The notes: a model not told the origin generated them from the sequence alone. A stretch of 64,000 nt of DNA from Andrena cerasifolii (GCF_050908995.1 NC_135132.1:5451001-5515000), one strand, 5' to 3'; counted from the first letter of the stretch, positions 11,178 to 22,256 are shown. Program-made: numbers and translations.

Positions 11178-12529
11178 ACCACCCTGGGTGACCCAGTTGC
11201 TCTCGACCAACTATGATACTAAAATTACTAGATACCACTTTGTTTGGCCTCGGCGTATTCCCACGCCGAGGTTTGGTTTGGGCGTGTTTCCACGTCAGAA
11301 TACTCCGGAAAACATTGAAAGTACAACTTAAGTAGAAACTTCCTCGGCAAAAGCTACTGCCCGAACAAGTATCCACGACTGGCAGGGGCATTTCTCAAAA
11401 GCCTGCGCAACACAAAGTGCCAAGATACACTGCGTTCCGAGTACTCGGATACCCGAGTCCTCCATTTTTAACCCGCTTAGTAATATTCACCGCTCTCCGC
11501 GTATCTCCCGCGTCATCCTCCGAAGCTTGTAGCCGCTGGCAATCAAGCCACTGCCGTCGTTAATCCCCCTGGGCAGAATAAAATTCCCGTAGCCAAGGAA
11601 GCCCACTTGACAAATATCGCCGGCAATTAAATTGAGTATCGGTGCATGAGAATCGGACGTTACACGGGGGCACAGTTGGTAACTAATGCAAGCAATAACG
11701 TCGCTTTAAGCTGAACCTAATGACTATAACTATGGCCGGGATTAGTCGTTAACTTGGCCGTAAACGTTTCCTTCGGGACCAGCACTCGGATTGGCGTGGG
11801 TACACGGGCAACGGACCCACGGAGTACCGCTAACCGAGAATGTCGCCGGACTCGTTGGCCAAAGCGTGAAATACGGTTCGCGATGGAGGAGTACCGTGCC
11901 CGGGCCTCGCGACGCGGGGATTTATTTGCGCGCCAGCCTAGGTTGAATTCGATACCCAGTGTTGTCCCGTTATGGGCACGTGTCCTCCTACTGTTAAGAG
12001 AATTTGTGAAACTGGATTTCATTCTTTGGATAAAACTTTATAAGCACCTAATGAATCTTATTGAATTTGCATTAAAAATATTTTTATCCCTTCAACTCGG
12101 CCCCGCCCAAGATTAAATCCTGAGGGCGCCACGGGTCCCCGCTACTTCTTTTGTAGGCGCCGCGGCGAGTGCGTGGGACTGAGAACGGGCGACAGGGCAT
12201 GTGACAGCGACAAACCATAAATTTCGTATTACTAAAGGAAGATAGCAAAGACGAAAGCGGTGTCTCCTTAACGGGACAAATCTATAACGAAATCAGGATT
12301 CCTAGGGAGTTTCCCTTCTCCTGCGAACGGATTGCAACTGAATTCTATCGAGTTTATGGTGTCTATGAAACGAGCTTCTAAGCGTGGGATTGGAAGGGCT
12401 CCTTGGGTCAATAGACACTCCAGTAGTTTGTGATAATGGGAATAGTTTCGGGGATATGTGATATTCTAGGGGCTTAGTAGTTCGGTGTTTGGAAGATAGT
12501 ATTCTTTGATTTTATTTTCAGTGAAATGG
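11178..12529. other. GC-rich, CpG-containing DNA, no gene supported
   Basis: The region holds a CpG-rich portion (about 11400-12000 and 12117-12200). Opposite-strand open frames overlap at 11717-12116, a sign of low stop density rather than coding. Near 12085-12122 the minus strand reads CAGGATTTAATCTTGGGCGG, which resembles a hAT-like end, but no partner end was found. Confidence 0.4.
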
Positions 12530-12645
12530 GTTTTCAAGTACTCGTATCACAAGTAACTCATGTATCAGGCAACTAGTGTACACAAATAACTAGTTCACTG
12601 ACTCACTAATATCACAAATAACTGACACACCGGACGACTGAAATA
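12530..12645. repeat. Degenerate CAAGTAACTCA-type short repeat
   Basis: Words such as CAAGTAACTCA, CAAATAACTAG, CTGACTCACTAA and CAAATAACTGAC recur over about 115 bp. This is a small decayed tandem repeat, similar in style to the ACTATAGTTACT tract at 15890-16170. Confidence 0.45.
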
Positions 12646-13489
12646 AAAAGCAACCAATGAACAAGAGAACTCAAGCCCCGGGCCTCTAATAACGTGAAAG
12701 AATCATATTCATGATTCCCATACACACAGAAATGTTAACTGACGGCACCCCTTCAGCACGCATCATGAAATCTGAAGCGCGTCCACACGGATGCACGATT
12801 TTCCCTGCGAGCAGTCTCTCGTATCGACCGTTAGCTAGATTACCGCGATGCAGCCCCGTTAATTGTACGCCTATGAAAAAGCAGATGCCCCCTCGAGTTC
12901 CCTCGGCTTAAAATTGCGAGCGCTCTCGCGCCCCTAAAGAGCCGCGGAAATACAAAATCGCGGGAACAACCGAACCCCGGAACTCTGCCGGAATAATATT
13001 GCCGGTTAAAATTATTATTGCGACAGGGGTTTGCGCGCGCTCTTGCCCCGGCGGGTCCGCGCATTATCCGACCACTCGTCTCGGCTGTCGTTGGCGAGTT
13101 TGGTAAATTTTTTAATTCCATCGACGGGGCTCGGCTAGCAACCGTGCGCTGGACGTCCCGCCGCCATTAATCTTTCACGTGTCGACTATGTACGAAGATC
13201 ATGTCTCGCGATCGGAATGTACGGGGTGGCGCGTAACTCCTGACACCAACAACGCGAAAGTGATACCTCATGAATAACCAGCAAAGGAACCTCGACAACC
13301 AAGAAATTAAAGTGGATTTTAAAAAAATTAATTTTCCCAGAAATTTACGCTCACCATAATTCGGCAAATCCTTTGAGAACTCACACTTTCTTTGGCAAGG
13401 TGTCCCCACCGCTAGACCCAGTTTATAGTCAGAAGAATAAATACACAGGTCGTTAGGATCGCCCAACCTAACCTATAATTTGATGTTTC
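12646..13489. other. CpG-rich island, no supported gene
   Basis: CpG-rich between about 12760 and 13230, returning to AT-rich DNA near 13290-13340. Open frames on both strands overlap and have no recognisable domain. Nothing beyond composition can be supported. Confidence 0.45.
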
Positions 13490-13493
13490 TATA

Positions 13494-13670
13494 CTCCATG
13501 TCAGTTAAGAAGGAACCTGCCGACCGACGAGTTTAGACCGGTTCTGCGCAGGCTGACGCTCATTGGTGCCGGGAGGAGCCACTATTGGCTGTACCCCCAC
13601 CAACGCTTTTTCGGAGCCAATGGGCTCATTCTACATGCGCGAGACGGGTTCCTTCTTAAATGACAGGGAG
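13494..13670. mobile_element. TA-flanked MITE (Tc1/mariner, Stowaway-like)
   Basis: The left end after TA (13492-13493) reads CTCCATGTCAGTTAAGAAGG. The right end, in reverse complement before TA (13671-13672), reads CTCCCTGTCATTTAAGAAGG. The inverted repeats match at 18 of 20 positions and continue as AACC. A TA dinucleotide flanks each side, the target used by the Tc1/mariner superfamily. The 177-bp interior is GC-rich and non-coding. It is a short non-autonomous copy. Confidence 0.8.
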
Positions 13671-14082
13671 TATAGTTACCGATCTTCCCTCACGAATCGA
13701 AGATGTAACCGAAGGTTCTTTTAATCAGAAAAATTCAGTGGGTCAGCGAACTTAATTTAGCTTGAGTTTTGGACAGACTTAGGTTAGGTCCTCTCTAACC
13801 TAAACCACGGATATCTCTCAATGCCGATCTTCTCTCGGTACCTTGCTTTCACATTTCAGCGGTACTTGTGATCGTCGCGTCGTTCAGACCATCAGAGGAT
13901 ACCCAAAAGAGAAAAGTTTCCTCCGTATGAAATTTAATTTCACCGTCACCGCGGTATCGATTTCTCCTCGAGCGCGTTCGGCTCGCTTTAAGAAGGGAAT
14001 ACAAAAATATGTGCTTAAGCCTTCAATCGGCCCGCCGACATCGCGATTTACATGAGAAGACAAAAACTTGCTTTCGAGGCAT
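13671..14082. other. Unique DNA, no gene seen
   Basis: Mixed composition between a MITE and a microsatellite. No supported exon, RNA gene or repeat. Confidence 0.4.
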
Positions 14083-14083
14083 C

Positions 14084-14126
<43 letters not shown>
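14083..14126. repeat. Poly-C followed by (TC)n microsatellite
   Basis: Twelve C residues at 14083-14094 run into about 16 TC dinucleotides ending near 14126. Open frames crossing this repeat translate it as leucine-serine or arginine-glutamate runs and are not genes. Confidence 0.95.
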
Positions 14127-14128
<2 letters not shown>

Positions 14129-14735
14129 CCGCCCCGTTTCGCACACACTCTGTACGTGGAGTACGAACGCGGCGGTAGGAAAAGCTGGCTCAGCGGGACT
14201 CTGCCGCGCGGTACTTTGCATTTTACAATGGCAAAGATATTATGTAAAGCGTCTGTGCGCGCGGCCATCGGCTCACCAATACCAACAGAGCGGGCCCTAT
14301 TCCACGGGTGGTGAAGCGACGCGTGTCTGCGTTGTACAGGTGCGCGATACAGGGTACAGCTACGGCACAGCCTCAACGTCACAAAATTTCAGGCTTTTCC
14401 TGTGCATGCGTCAGACAATTGTTTCAGACAATGGTCTGATTGTTTTTCGTTGGCATGACTGGCTGGTGCGCGGAGGCTTCTCCGTATGTATTTCCGGCTG
14501 GATTTTGTACGCGGCATCGAGAAGTGATGCTTTTTTTTTGGACACTTTGAAGACTTTTAGAGGGATAGTGGGTAATTATTGGGGTAGCTGTGATGTTTTA
14601 GGAGGAATATCGATGGCTGATGAGTGGGAAGGGTTTGGAGAGGCTTCGTATTGAGTCTCGAGTTCTCAAACAATTGCTTAGGAATTGTTTCGGTTACCAA
14701 TGATGATGGCAAAACCAGCACAGTCCGTCGGATGT
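14127..14735. other. Mixed-composition DNA, no gene supported
   Basis: A CpG-rich part (14150-14300) and a normal part. A 200-codon open frame at 14052-14654 runs through the microsatellite and has no recognisable domain or splice evidence. It is not called. Confidence 0.4.
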
Positions 14736-15275
14736 TTGCCATAGACCTAACACTTAAACTTAACTCAGACTTAACCTAGATTTAATTTAGACTTAACTCA
14801 GACCTAGCTTAGAGTTATAGTACAGTCCAGAGTGAACATATAGTTAATCCTTACATGGAATTTGTAAAATTACACGGAGAAGTAAATTTGGGGCAAAGTG
14901 ACACAGTATCATATACTTAGAAGAAACGATATTTATATTTTAAGAAGTTATTTCTAAAATAAGAAAAGTTAAAAACAAAATTAAAAACAAAATAGGTATG
15001 AAGGAGTTAAAGTCCAAATAATATATCAGTAAAGGTGGAATGAGGATTTGTGACACGATTTTGGGTCCAAATGGCCGAATTTCCGGTCCAGGGTTAACAT
15101 AAAGAAGACCCTAACCTGAATTACAGAGTTAAACCAAATAAAACCAGAGTTGGGACTAACTTAAAACAAACCTCTGCCATTACACAAAGCTACCACAGGC
15201 ATAAATGAAATTTGAACTAGGCTTGAGCTAGACCCAAGCTCTTCCTAAGCCCAACTTAACCCTAACTTATCGCGG
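14736..15275. repeat. Degenerate TTAACCTAGAC-type repeat tract
   Basis: Two clusters (14736-14830 and about 15095-15275) of words such as CAGACTTAACCTAGATTTAA, ACTTAACTCAGACC and GACCCAAGCTC. They are separated by AT-rich DNA holding two fragments related to the 8324-8708 element (GGCAAAGTGACAC at 14893 and GATTTGTGACACG at 15043). It is a decayed short-unit repeat with no gene. Confidence 0.5.
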
Positions 15276-15889
15276 ATGTCTAAATACTTGCTCAGAAGTG
15301 GAGCAAACGATAAAGATAAAAAGCACTAACTTCTGCCAAACACGAGCGCAGTTAAGACATCCTAAAATTGTCTGAAACAATTTTTCACGTGCCCATGTAT
15401 AGTAGCCGTATGCAGAACTAGGTGGATGCACCTGTGCATCCGCGCACTTGAGCATTTAAAATGGTCTCTTTCGTCTTTTTTCCCCCGCGTCACTTATCTG
15501 GCGTAACGCTTTTAGCCCCGTGTCTGTGTACAAAGTGTCTACAGGCTGGTATTCTCTAACCTGGCTTGTACATTGTTCCATATGGAAATGTACACATGAC
15601 GTAGAGGGCGCGCTTCTTACATGCCGCGCGAGAATATGCGTCCACGTATACCGCCGAGCATTTAAATTTATTTTTTCGCTGGTTCTTTTGGCGCTGCATG
15701 TCTCCCGCAATGTTTTCCCGAGTTCCGAGAGAACCTGGGGGGCTGTAACGTATGATCCTAGTACAGTCAGAGTTTGTCTTCCTTGTTTCTATGGGAATTT
15801 AGGTGGAGGTTTATCTGAAACTTAGGGAATTTTTTTTATTTTTAACAATATTAGAGAATTAATTGTACATTTTCATAACATTTCATAAA
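15276..15889. other. Unique DNA, no gene supported
   Basis: Mixed composition. Short open frames on both strands at 15456-15825 overlap and are unrecognised. No repeat structure. Confidence 0.4.
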
Positions 15890-16175
15890 CACATGACAAG
15901 CTACGAAGTTCCACCTGTAGTTACTAGTCATTTTCAGTTCAATTTACATTTATAGTTACCTATTACTCAGTTTAAGTTGGATCTATAGTTGTCACTGACT
16001 TAAAGCTAACTATAGTTACTACTCACTTTAAGATATACCTACAGTTACTCAATTACCTGTGAACCTATGGTTATTACTCATCTGCATTTTCACTATAGTT
16101 ACTACTCACTTAACTATCTTCTGTAGGTACCACTCACTTAAGTACCTTCTATAGTTATTGCCTAATTCAATTTGT
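15890..16175. repeat. Degenerate CTATAGTTACTACTCACTT repeat
   Basis: About 285 bp in which TATAGTTACTACTCACTTAA and close variants (ACAGTTACTCAATTACC, ATGGTTATTACTCATCT, ATAGTTATTGCC) recur at roughly 20-40-bp intervals. It is a decayed minisatellite and contains no gene. Confidence 0.65.
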
Positions 16176-17157
16176 ACTCATTTTCCTGACCATCGACTGA
16201 CCAAGTTACTCGTCACATGAGCGAAGCGAAACGAAAACGCTGCCGTAAAGCTTTTTTAGCAACCAGTCACCCACTGGCGCAGGCCAAGCTTCCGCCAGTT
16301 AAAGGGTTAATGACAGGACGCAGTCGGGCCAATTATTTGACCAATTATTTACCTGGTTCCGCGCAGTAAAGCAGTTTTATCGGCAGCCCGCCTTGCCGGG
16401 AATCGCGATCGCAAATAAGGTAGCAAACTGCGCACCCGTGTCTCAGCCATGCACTCTTCTTGGTGCATATCGATTCCCCGCGTCGTTACGCGTGTACACG
16501 TTATGTTCAACCAGGCCACCGGGTTATCTATACGGGCCGTTTTAACGCGGAGCATTGTCTTTGGTGAATTGCATTCCGTAGATACTGTCAGCTGTCGCTG
16601 TCGTTGCTCGTGTTCAGTGACTATCGCTGGTTATATCGAGCACATTATGCCTTGCACGCGTAGCCGGGACGCTGCTGGCACTGCGGGGCCCTGTTAAAAG
16701 TGTCCCACCGCTGATGGATCTCGACGGATTTCAGGAAAAGCTTCAATGGCTGGGGATCAGTCGCCGGGTACCCTTTCTGCTCTCTCCTTGGATGTTTCCA
16801 GCTCATAGCGTCGAAAAGTTACCACGTTTTCTTTCATCCATTGCGATTTAAATCCACATACGTAACGCTAGGTGTACTAGTCTTCACCTAGGCATCATAG
16901 ATAGGTCTCAGGCAATGCATGTTTCAGACTTTGTTATTGGAACAGATTCTCGCCTACACATGTTGCATTGTATTCAGTCTGCCCTATATAGTAGGGCTAT
17001 ATTATGCTCGCTGGTCTAAAAAGGGAACGTATCGAACCCATGCATGCCAATTTCGATTATACTCTGCAGATTTCCAGAATAGTGAGAAATATTTCATACG
17101 TATTTTTTGTTATCGGCAATCGTCCATTTCGAGGGGTCAAAACAGCCGCTGAAGTTG
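16176..17157. other. Mixed-composition DNA, no gene supported
   Basis: The first half is CpG-rich (16200-16700), then AT-rich. At 16297-16311 GTTAAAGGGTTAA resembles one piggyBac-like end, but no partner end was found. Opposite-strand open frames overlap at 16349-16697. Confidence 0.4.
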
Positions 17158-17298
17158 TAGAGTAGAGCAGAGTAAAGAAGAGTAGAGTAGTGTAGTATAG
17201 AGTCGAAACTCTACTTTAGTAGTCTACTCTACTATACTTAAGAAGAGTAGAGTAGTGTAGAGTGGAAACTCTACTCTACTCTACTCTACTCTACCCTA
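17158..17298. repeat. (TACTC)n/(GAGTA)n pentamer flank of the satellite
   Basis: A block of imperfect GAGTA and TACTC pentamers in both orientations. The segment AAGAAGAGTAGAGTAGTGTA occurs at about 17175 and again at 17240, and each copy leads to GAAACTCTAC. The block passes directly into the heptamer array through CTACCCTACTCCACTC, so the heptamer unit plausibly arose from the pentamer unit. Confidence 0.75.
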
Positions 17299-18774
17299 CT
17301 CCACTCTCCACTCTCCACTCTCCACTCTCCACTCTCCACTCTCCACTCTCCACTCTCCACTCTCCACTCTCCACTCTCCACTCTCCACTCTCCACTCTCC
17401 ACTCTCCACTCTCCACTCTCCACTCTCCACTCTCCACTCTCCACTCTCCACTCTCCACTCTCCACTCTCCACTCTCCACTCTCCACTCTCCACTCTCCAC
17501 TCTCCACTCTCCACTCTCCACTCTCCACTCTCCACTCTCCACTCTCCACTCTCCACTCTCCACTCTCCACTCTCCACTCTCCACTCTCCACTCTCCACTC
17601 TCCACTCTCCACTCTCCACTCTCCACTCTCCACTCTCCACTCTCCACTCTCCACTCTCCACTCTCCACTCTCCACTCTCCACTCTCCACTCTCCACTCTC
17701 CACTCTCCACTCTCCACTCTCCACTCTCCACTCTCCCCACTCTCCACTCTCCACTCTCCACTCTCCACTCTCCACTCTCCACTCTCCACTCTCCACTCTC
17801 CACTCTCCACTCTCCACTCTCCACTCTCCACTCTCCACTCTCCACTCTCCACTCTCCACTCTCCACTCTCCACTCTCCACTCTCCACTCTCCACTCTCCA
17901 CTCTCCACTCTCCACTCTCCACTCTCCACTCTCCACTCTCCACTCTCCACTCTCCACTCTCCACTCTCCACTCTCCACTCTCCACTCTCCACTCTCCACT
18001 CTCCACTCTCCACTCTCCACTCTCCACTCTCCACTCTCCACTCTCCACTCTCCACTCTCCACTCTCCACTCTCCACTCTCCACTCTCCACTCTCCACTCT
18101 CCACTCTCCACTCTCCACTCTCCACTCTCCACTCTCCACTCTCCACTCTCCACTCTCCACTCTCCACTCTCCACTCTCCACTCTCCACTCTCCACTCTCC
18201 ACTCTCCACTCTCCACTCTCCACTCTCCACTCCACTCTCCACTCTCCACTCTCCACTCTCCACTCTCCACTCTCCACTCTCCACTCTCCACTCTCCACTC
18301 TCCACTCTCCACTCTCCACTCTCCACTCTCCACTCTCCACTCTCCACTCTCCACTCTCCACTCTCCACTCTCCACTCTCCACTCTCCACTCTCCACTCTC
18401 CACTCTCCACTCTCCACTCTCCACTCTCACTCTCCACTCTCCACTCTCCACTCTCCACTCTCCACTCTCCACTCTCCACTCTCCACTCTCCACTCTCCAC
18501 TCTCCACTCTCCACTCTCCACTCTCCACTCTCCACTCTCCACTCTCCACTCCCCACCTCCCCACCCCTCTCCACTCTCCACTCTCCACTCCACTCTCCAC
18601 TCTCCACTCTCCACTCTCCACTCTCCACTCTCCACTCTCCACTCTCCACTCTCCACTCTCCACTCTCCACTCTCCACTCTCCACTCTCCACTCTCCACTC
18701 TCCACTCTCCACTCTCCACTCTCCACTCTCCACTCTCCACTCTCCACTCCCTCTCCACTCTCCACTCTCCACTC
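17299..18774. repeat. Heptamer satellite (CTCTCCA)n, about 1.5 kb
   Basis: About 210 head-to-tail copies of the 7-bp unit CTCTCCA (TGGAGAG on the other strand) with very high uniformity. Breaks in phase are seen near 17736 (two extra C), 18231 (a 5-bp unit), 18428 (a 6-bp unit), 18549-18592 (a cluster of C-rich variants and a 5-bp unit) and 18748. The + strand has no G across the array. The unit contains no stop codon in any of six frames, so long frames translating as repeated LSTLHSP or EWRVESG are artefacts. CTACT pentamers lie on both outer edges. Confidence 0.97.
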
Positions 18775-19140
18775 TCTACTCTACTCTACAACTTCAAGGG
18801 CTATTTTCACTCCTCCAACATGAACGATTGTCGAAAGCAAAAAAATGTGTGAAATATTTTTCACTATCAGTGAATTCACTATTATAGCAGTATTTCACTA
18901 TTAGAATAGCGTATAGTAGTCTACTCTAGTTTATCCCCTAAGGAGTGGAATAAATTTTTTATAGAAGAATAATTCATCCCCTGCTCAATTTTCAGAAAAT
19001 ATGTTTTCGATCCCTGACTTTATAGGCTACTTTCACCCCTCCAGCCTGGAGAATTGTCGATAACAAAGAATACATCTCAAATATTTGCACCCTCCTGCAA
19101 ATCTGCAGAGTCATAAATTATCGTATTAATCATTAGTAGT
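18775..19140. repeat. Diverged direct duplication next to the satellite
   Basis: A segment at about 18787-18860 (containing CTATTTTCACTCCTCCAACA and GATTGTCGA) recurs in diverged form at about 19013-19086 (CTACTTTCACCCCTCCAGCC and GAATTGTCGA), offset 226 bp. CTACTC words also appear between them at 18920. The two copies suggest a larger old repeat unit bordering the satellite. No gene is seen. Confidence 0.6.
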
Positions 19141-20637
19141 AGAGAATCTGGGTAACAGTTAGGGATCTCGTTTGTACATGCACATACCGAGGTACCTTAG
19201 AAACACCTAATGAGAGAATCTGCCTTAAATTCACCAACAGAGCTGCTCCCTCGCATCCTTACTAGTAAATCCCATACCTGAAGAAGCTATCTCCAGCCAC
19301 CCAGCTCGTCCCTCGCCTTTAAAAACCGTTTCACCTGGCCGGAGAGGTCGACTCGCTGCGACCATCAGCTAGGGGACGACTGTGAACCGTTGGCCGTTCA
19401 AACATGCATAGAATTTTTCTCGTCGTTGGTTGGATGATTCAGTGCATCCGTGAATATCTCCCGTCGCCGAGGATATGTGTGTCACTCGGTTGCTCGGGGT
19501 TCGGGAAGAAGGGAGGCTTGGGCCAGCTCGTACGCTCGGCGAAACACTCCTCGCGGATTTGTCATCGTAAATCGTCGCCGGAGATAATCCTGCTGGCCGA
19601 ACGGTATGGGCACCGGGGGGGTCTCGCGTTTTTCCACCCCCGTCTTCTGGCAGGGCACATTTCACAATTAGCCCGTATTACGTCGACGGGATTAAAGGCG
19701 GACACGAAAAGTTCGAGCCGCGCGGATTAACCGTCCTGTGTCTCGTATCCTTGACGCCAGCAGGAGGCGCGCCGGTTATTTATGTGGCAGCTCCTAATTA
19801 AGTCCGGCCTGTAATCGCTGTAATCCACTTTGGGCGGGAGGTGGCGCTGTTCCGATTCTTAAGTACGGTTCAGCTGACCTAGTGCTCCCAGCAATAACAA
19901 TGCGCGTCTGTGAACGTTGCGTGGACCTCTCGGTGTATTTGCGCGCGTAGGCGGAGCAGACATATCGGGGAGGGCTTTGTATTCATTGCAATATTCAGCA
20001 GCGAGGAGTTTGTAATGATATTAGAAACTTGGATAATCCGTTAGTTCGTTATCATCCTCCTCCTACACCCTTCCCTACCTGTTCCTCCCTCTTTTCCATG
20101 TTTTGGGTGTCGCAGTGCTCCAGCTCGCTTGAACCTTCTATATTTATTTTGTGGTGCACGTTGCTCAGCTTGGTTGTGCCATTTTTTTGTGCTGAATTTT
20201 TGTGATGCAGGGAGCTTGGTTTGGTGCTGGAGTTCTGGCAATTTGTGTAATTTGTTGCAGCGGTATTTCGAGTTTCCTTTGTGTAGCTAGATTGGGAGCG
20301 AAAAGAGTCTATAAGATTAAGGGGAGGAGGTCGGTGTATGGTCAGACGCCCTCTACAAACCGACATCACCGATGCTATTTCGCCTTGTAGCTTATAACAC
20401 GTGTATTGTTTGAAAAAGTGTTTTAGGTAAATGTAATCTAATTTCATAGGAACTCGAAAAATGTGTAGGAATTTTGTAAAAATTTCATTGAAAATTCTTA
20501 ATTTACGCTCATTTTAACCCATTTTCAGGGACGTGTGAAATCTTCTTTTGTATGTGACGATGAGTAAAAGATTTTTTTTTGGGAAATATATTGCATCGGT
20601 GAAACAATAATCGAACTGTAGCAGTTGTTAACACTAG
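19141..20637. other. CpG-rich then AT-rich DNA, no gene supported
   Basis: CpG-rich at 19320-19960 with overlapping opposite-strand open frames, then mixed, then AT-rich from 20400. No domain, RNA gene or splice-flanked exon could be supported. Confidence 0.45.
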
Positions 20638-20641
20638 AACT

Positions 20642-20859
20642 AAATGTGGTAATCAATTTATCATTTATAAGGATGAAAAAAGTGTATTTCTAAATAGTAT
20701 AAATATGTACAATATTATGTATATATTTATTAACAATATAAAAATTAAAAAAATATGAATAAAGGTTTATTTTTCTTGCATAATGTGTTTTATAAGTAAC
20801 CAGTCATTTTGCTTGGTCTCGTAAAAATAGATATACATTAATTATCGGTAGTTCTAGTG
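20642..20859. mobile_element. piggyBac-like MITE with TTAA target duplication
   Basis: The element begins CACTAGAACTA at 20642 and ends with its inverse TAGTTCTAGTG at 20859. TTAA lies immediately outside on both sides (20638-20641 and 20860-20863), the hallmark of piggyBac-superfamily insertion. The inverted ends match over 11 bp. The 218-bp interior is very AT-rich and non-coding, so it is non-autonomous. Confidence 0.85.
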
Positions 20860-20863
20860 TTAA

Positions 20864-21487
20864 TCAGAATTGACTATCTACTGAATCGACGCAATGCATA
20901 CTAAAATACGACTACAACATTCGTATTATTTCACTTACCGCATACGCAATTTAAATGAGTTCCAATCACGAAGCAGTCTTTTTAATGGTTCTGTGGAACG
21001 TAACATTTCGTATTCCGCTTTCATTAATTCTCTCGTACGCTCACTACCCTTTTTTTTTTGTATCGCCGGATTTCATTTTCTTGGGAGCCGCGGGATTCAG
21101 TTTCAACGACGGAAATTTCTTTCATTTCGTCGGAGTATTTTCGAGTTGGTTTCGGTTCACGACTCCGGGGCCAGTTTTGCATAAACACTACCTCGCACGA
21201 ACCGTTTCAATATCGTAGCAAGTTGTAGAACTAATATTCTCCGGGTGTGTGAACAGAGTTGGACGAGGCCGAACTCGGCGCTCACATATTTACCGTGACA
21301 CGATTTTGGTAAATAGAAACGATGGAATATGTAATCGGAAGATCGCGAATTTCCTAGTCCCGGGATCGATTCGAATTCTCGTTTAAATCCTGCGAAAATG
21401 TTTCAGTAGCTCCAGATTATACCATATCTATTTCGTTCGGTTTCTTTACTGTCCTTCGTTAAAGTTATATGAATTGCTCCCAGTTGC
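20864..21487. other. Unique DNA, no gene supported
   Basis: Mixed composition. Two overlapping + strand frames at 20894-21218 are open for about 90 codons, but no domain or splice signal supports them. Confidence 0.4.
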
Positions 21488-21790
21488 TGTGCCACTAAAA
21501 ATTTTGCATCTTAATATTTAGGTTACTGTTTCGTGACACTGATGATACACTTGTAATGAAAATTCATTTTTGAATTTTCATTAGAAGCTCACAAAAAAAA
21601 GTTTAAAAATCGACCTTTACTATTCTTTTCGCTATTCCAACCAAATACATTTTTTTTCAAAACGACGAAACGCGTCAGTTAGCAAACTAATCCTTCTAGC
21701 TTTCTAAAAAAAACTCAAGTTGTTTGGACCAATTCTAAAAAAGTTATGCGATTTTAAAAAGTGTCCAAATATTAATGCGAGCCACTGTAG
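21488..21790. mobile_element. Possible Tc1-like transposon remnant
   Basis: The right end on the minus strand reads TACAGTGGCTCGCATTAATA and then TTTGGACAC, a form common for Tc1-like ends. Near the left edge (about 21490-21530) a loosely related order of words is seen: GTGCCACT, GCATC, TTAATATTTAGG. The roughly 300-bp interior is AT-rich and non-coding. The left end is poorly defined, so the boundaries are approximate. Confidence 0.4.
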
Positions 21791-22214
21791 TTGTTGCTCA
21801 CATCCACTACCTTTCCTCTCTCGTTATTATCGTGTAGAAACATGCATTCCTCCGCAAGGATTCTTAATGGAAATGAAATTATTTTTATTTTTATTGTAAG
21901 TAAATCAATGCTTCCTTACTTGCAGATATCTATAATATTTATGTGTCTCCCAGTTCTCCCTTTCTCCTTAGGATTTCACTAAGTTCTTTTAACTTCAAAT
22001 TGACGTTCCCGCTCTTTGCGCATCTGGCCCTTCCTACCCCATCCACTATTGACGACCCTGACCCTCCCTGACTCACTCTGGACGCCTCCATTATTTCTAC
22101 TTCAAGTCGACGTTCTTCTAAAATAGAATACATATAAATCAGATATTTATACGTAACTTTGCCCTCGGTAGTAATAATTCTTACCATTTTTATCAGTAAA
22201 TCCACCGCCATATT

Positions 22215-22256
22215 TGATTATTTATGCAATTTTCCCATTTTTTGTTCTAGGTAAGT
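22215..22256 (+). promoter_or_regulatory. Candidate recursive (ratchet) splice site
   Basis: A pyrimidine-rich tract (TTTTCCCATTTTTTGTT) is followed at 22247 by CTAG and then immediately by GTAAGT at 22251. A 3' splice site abutting a strong 5' splice site with no exon between them is the consensus of recursive splice sites described in long Drosophila introns. If used, the intron would be removed in steps and no exonic bases would remain. It fits a + strand transcript spanning this window, as does the candidate exon at 60478. A chance match remains possible. Confidence 0.4.

Noticed and set aside
12085..12122. Possible hAT end on the minus strand (CAGGATTTAATCTTGGGCGG)
   Set aside because: One-sided match only and no flanking duplication.
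14052..14654. 200-codon + strand open frame
   Set aside because: It reads through the poly-C/(TC)n microsatellite and has no domain or splice support.
16290..16315. Possible piggyBac-like right end (GTTAAAGGGTTAA)
   Set aside because: No matching left end upstream within a plausible distance.
17262..18887. Open frames of 370-540 codons translating as LSTLHSP or EWRVESG repeats
   Set aside because: They are direct translations of the stop-free heptamer satellite, open in all six frames, and have no independent coding evidence.
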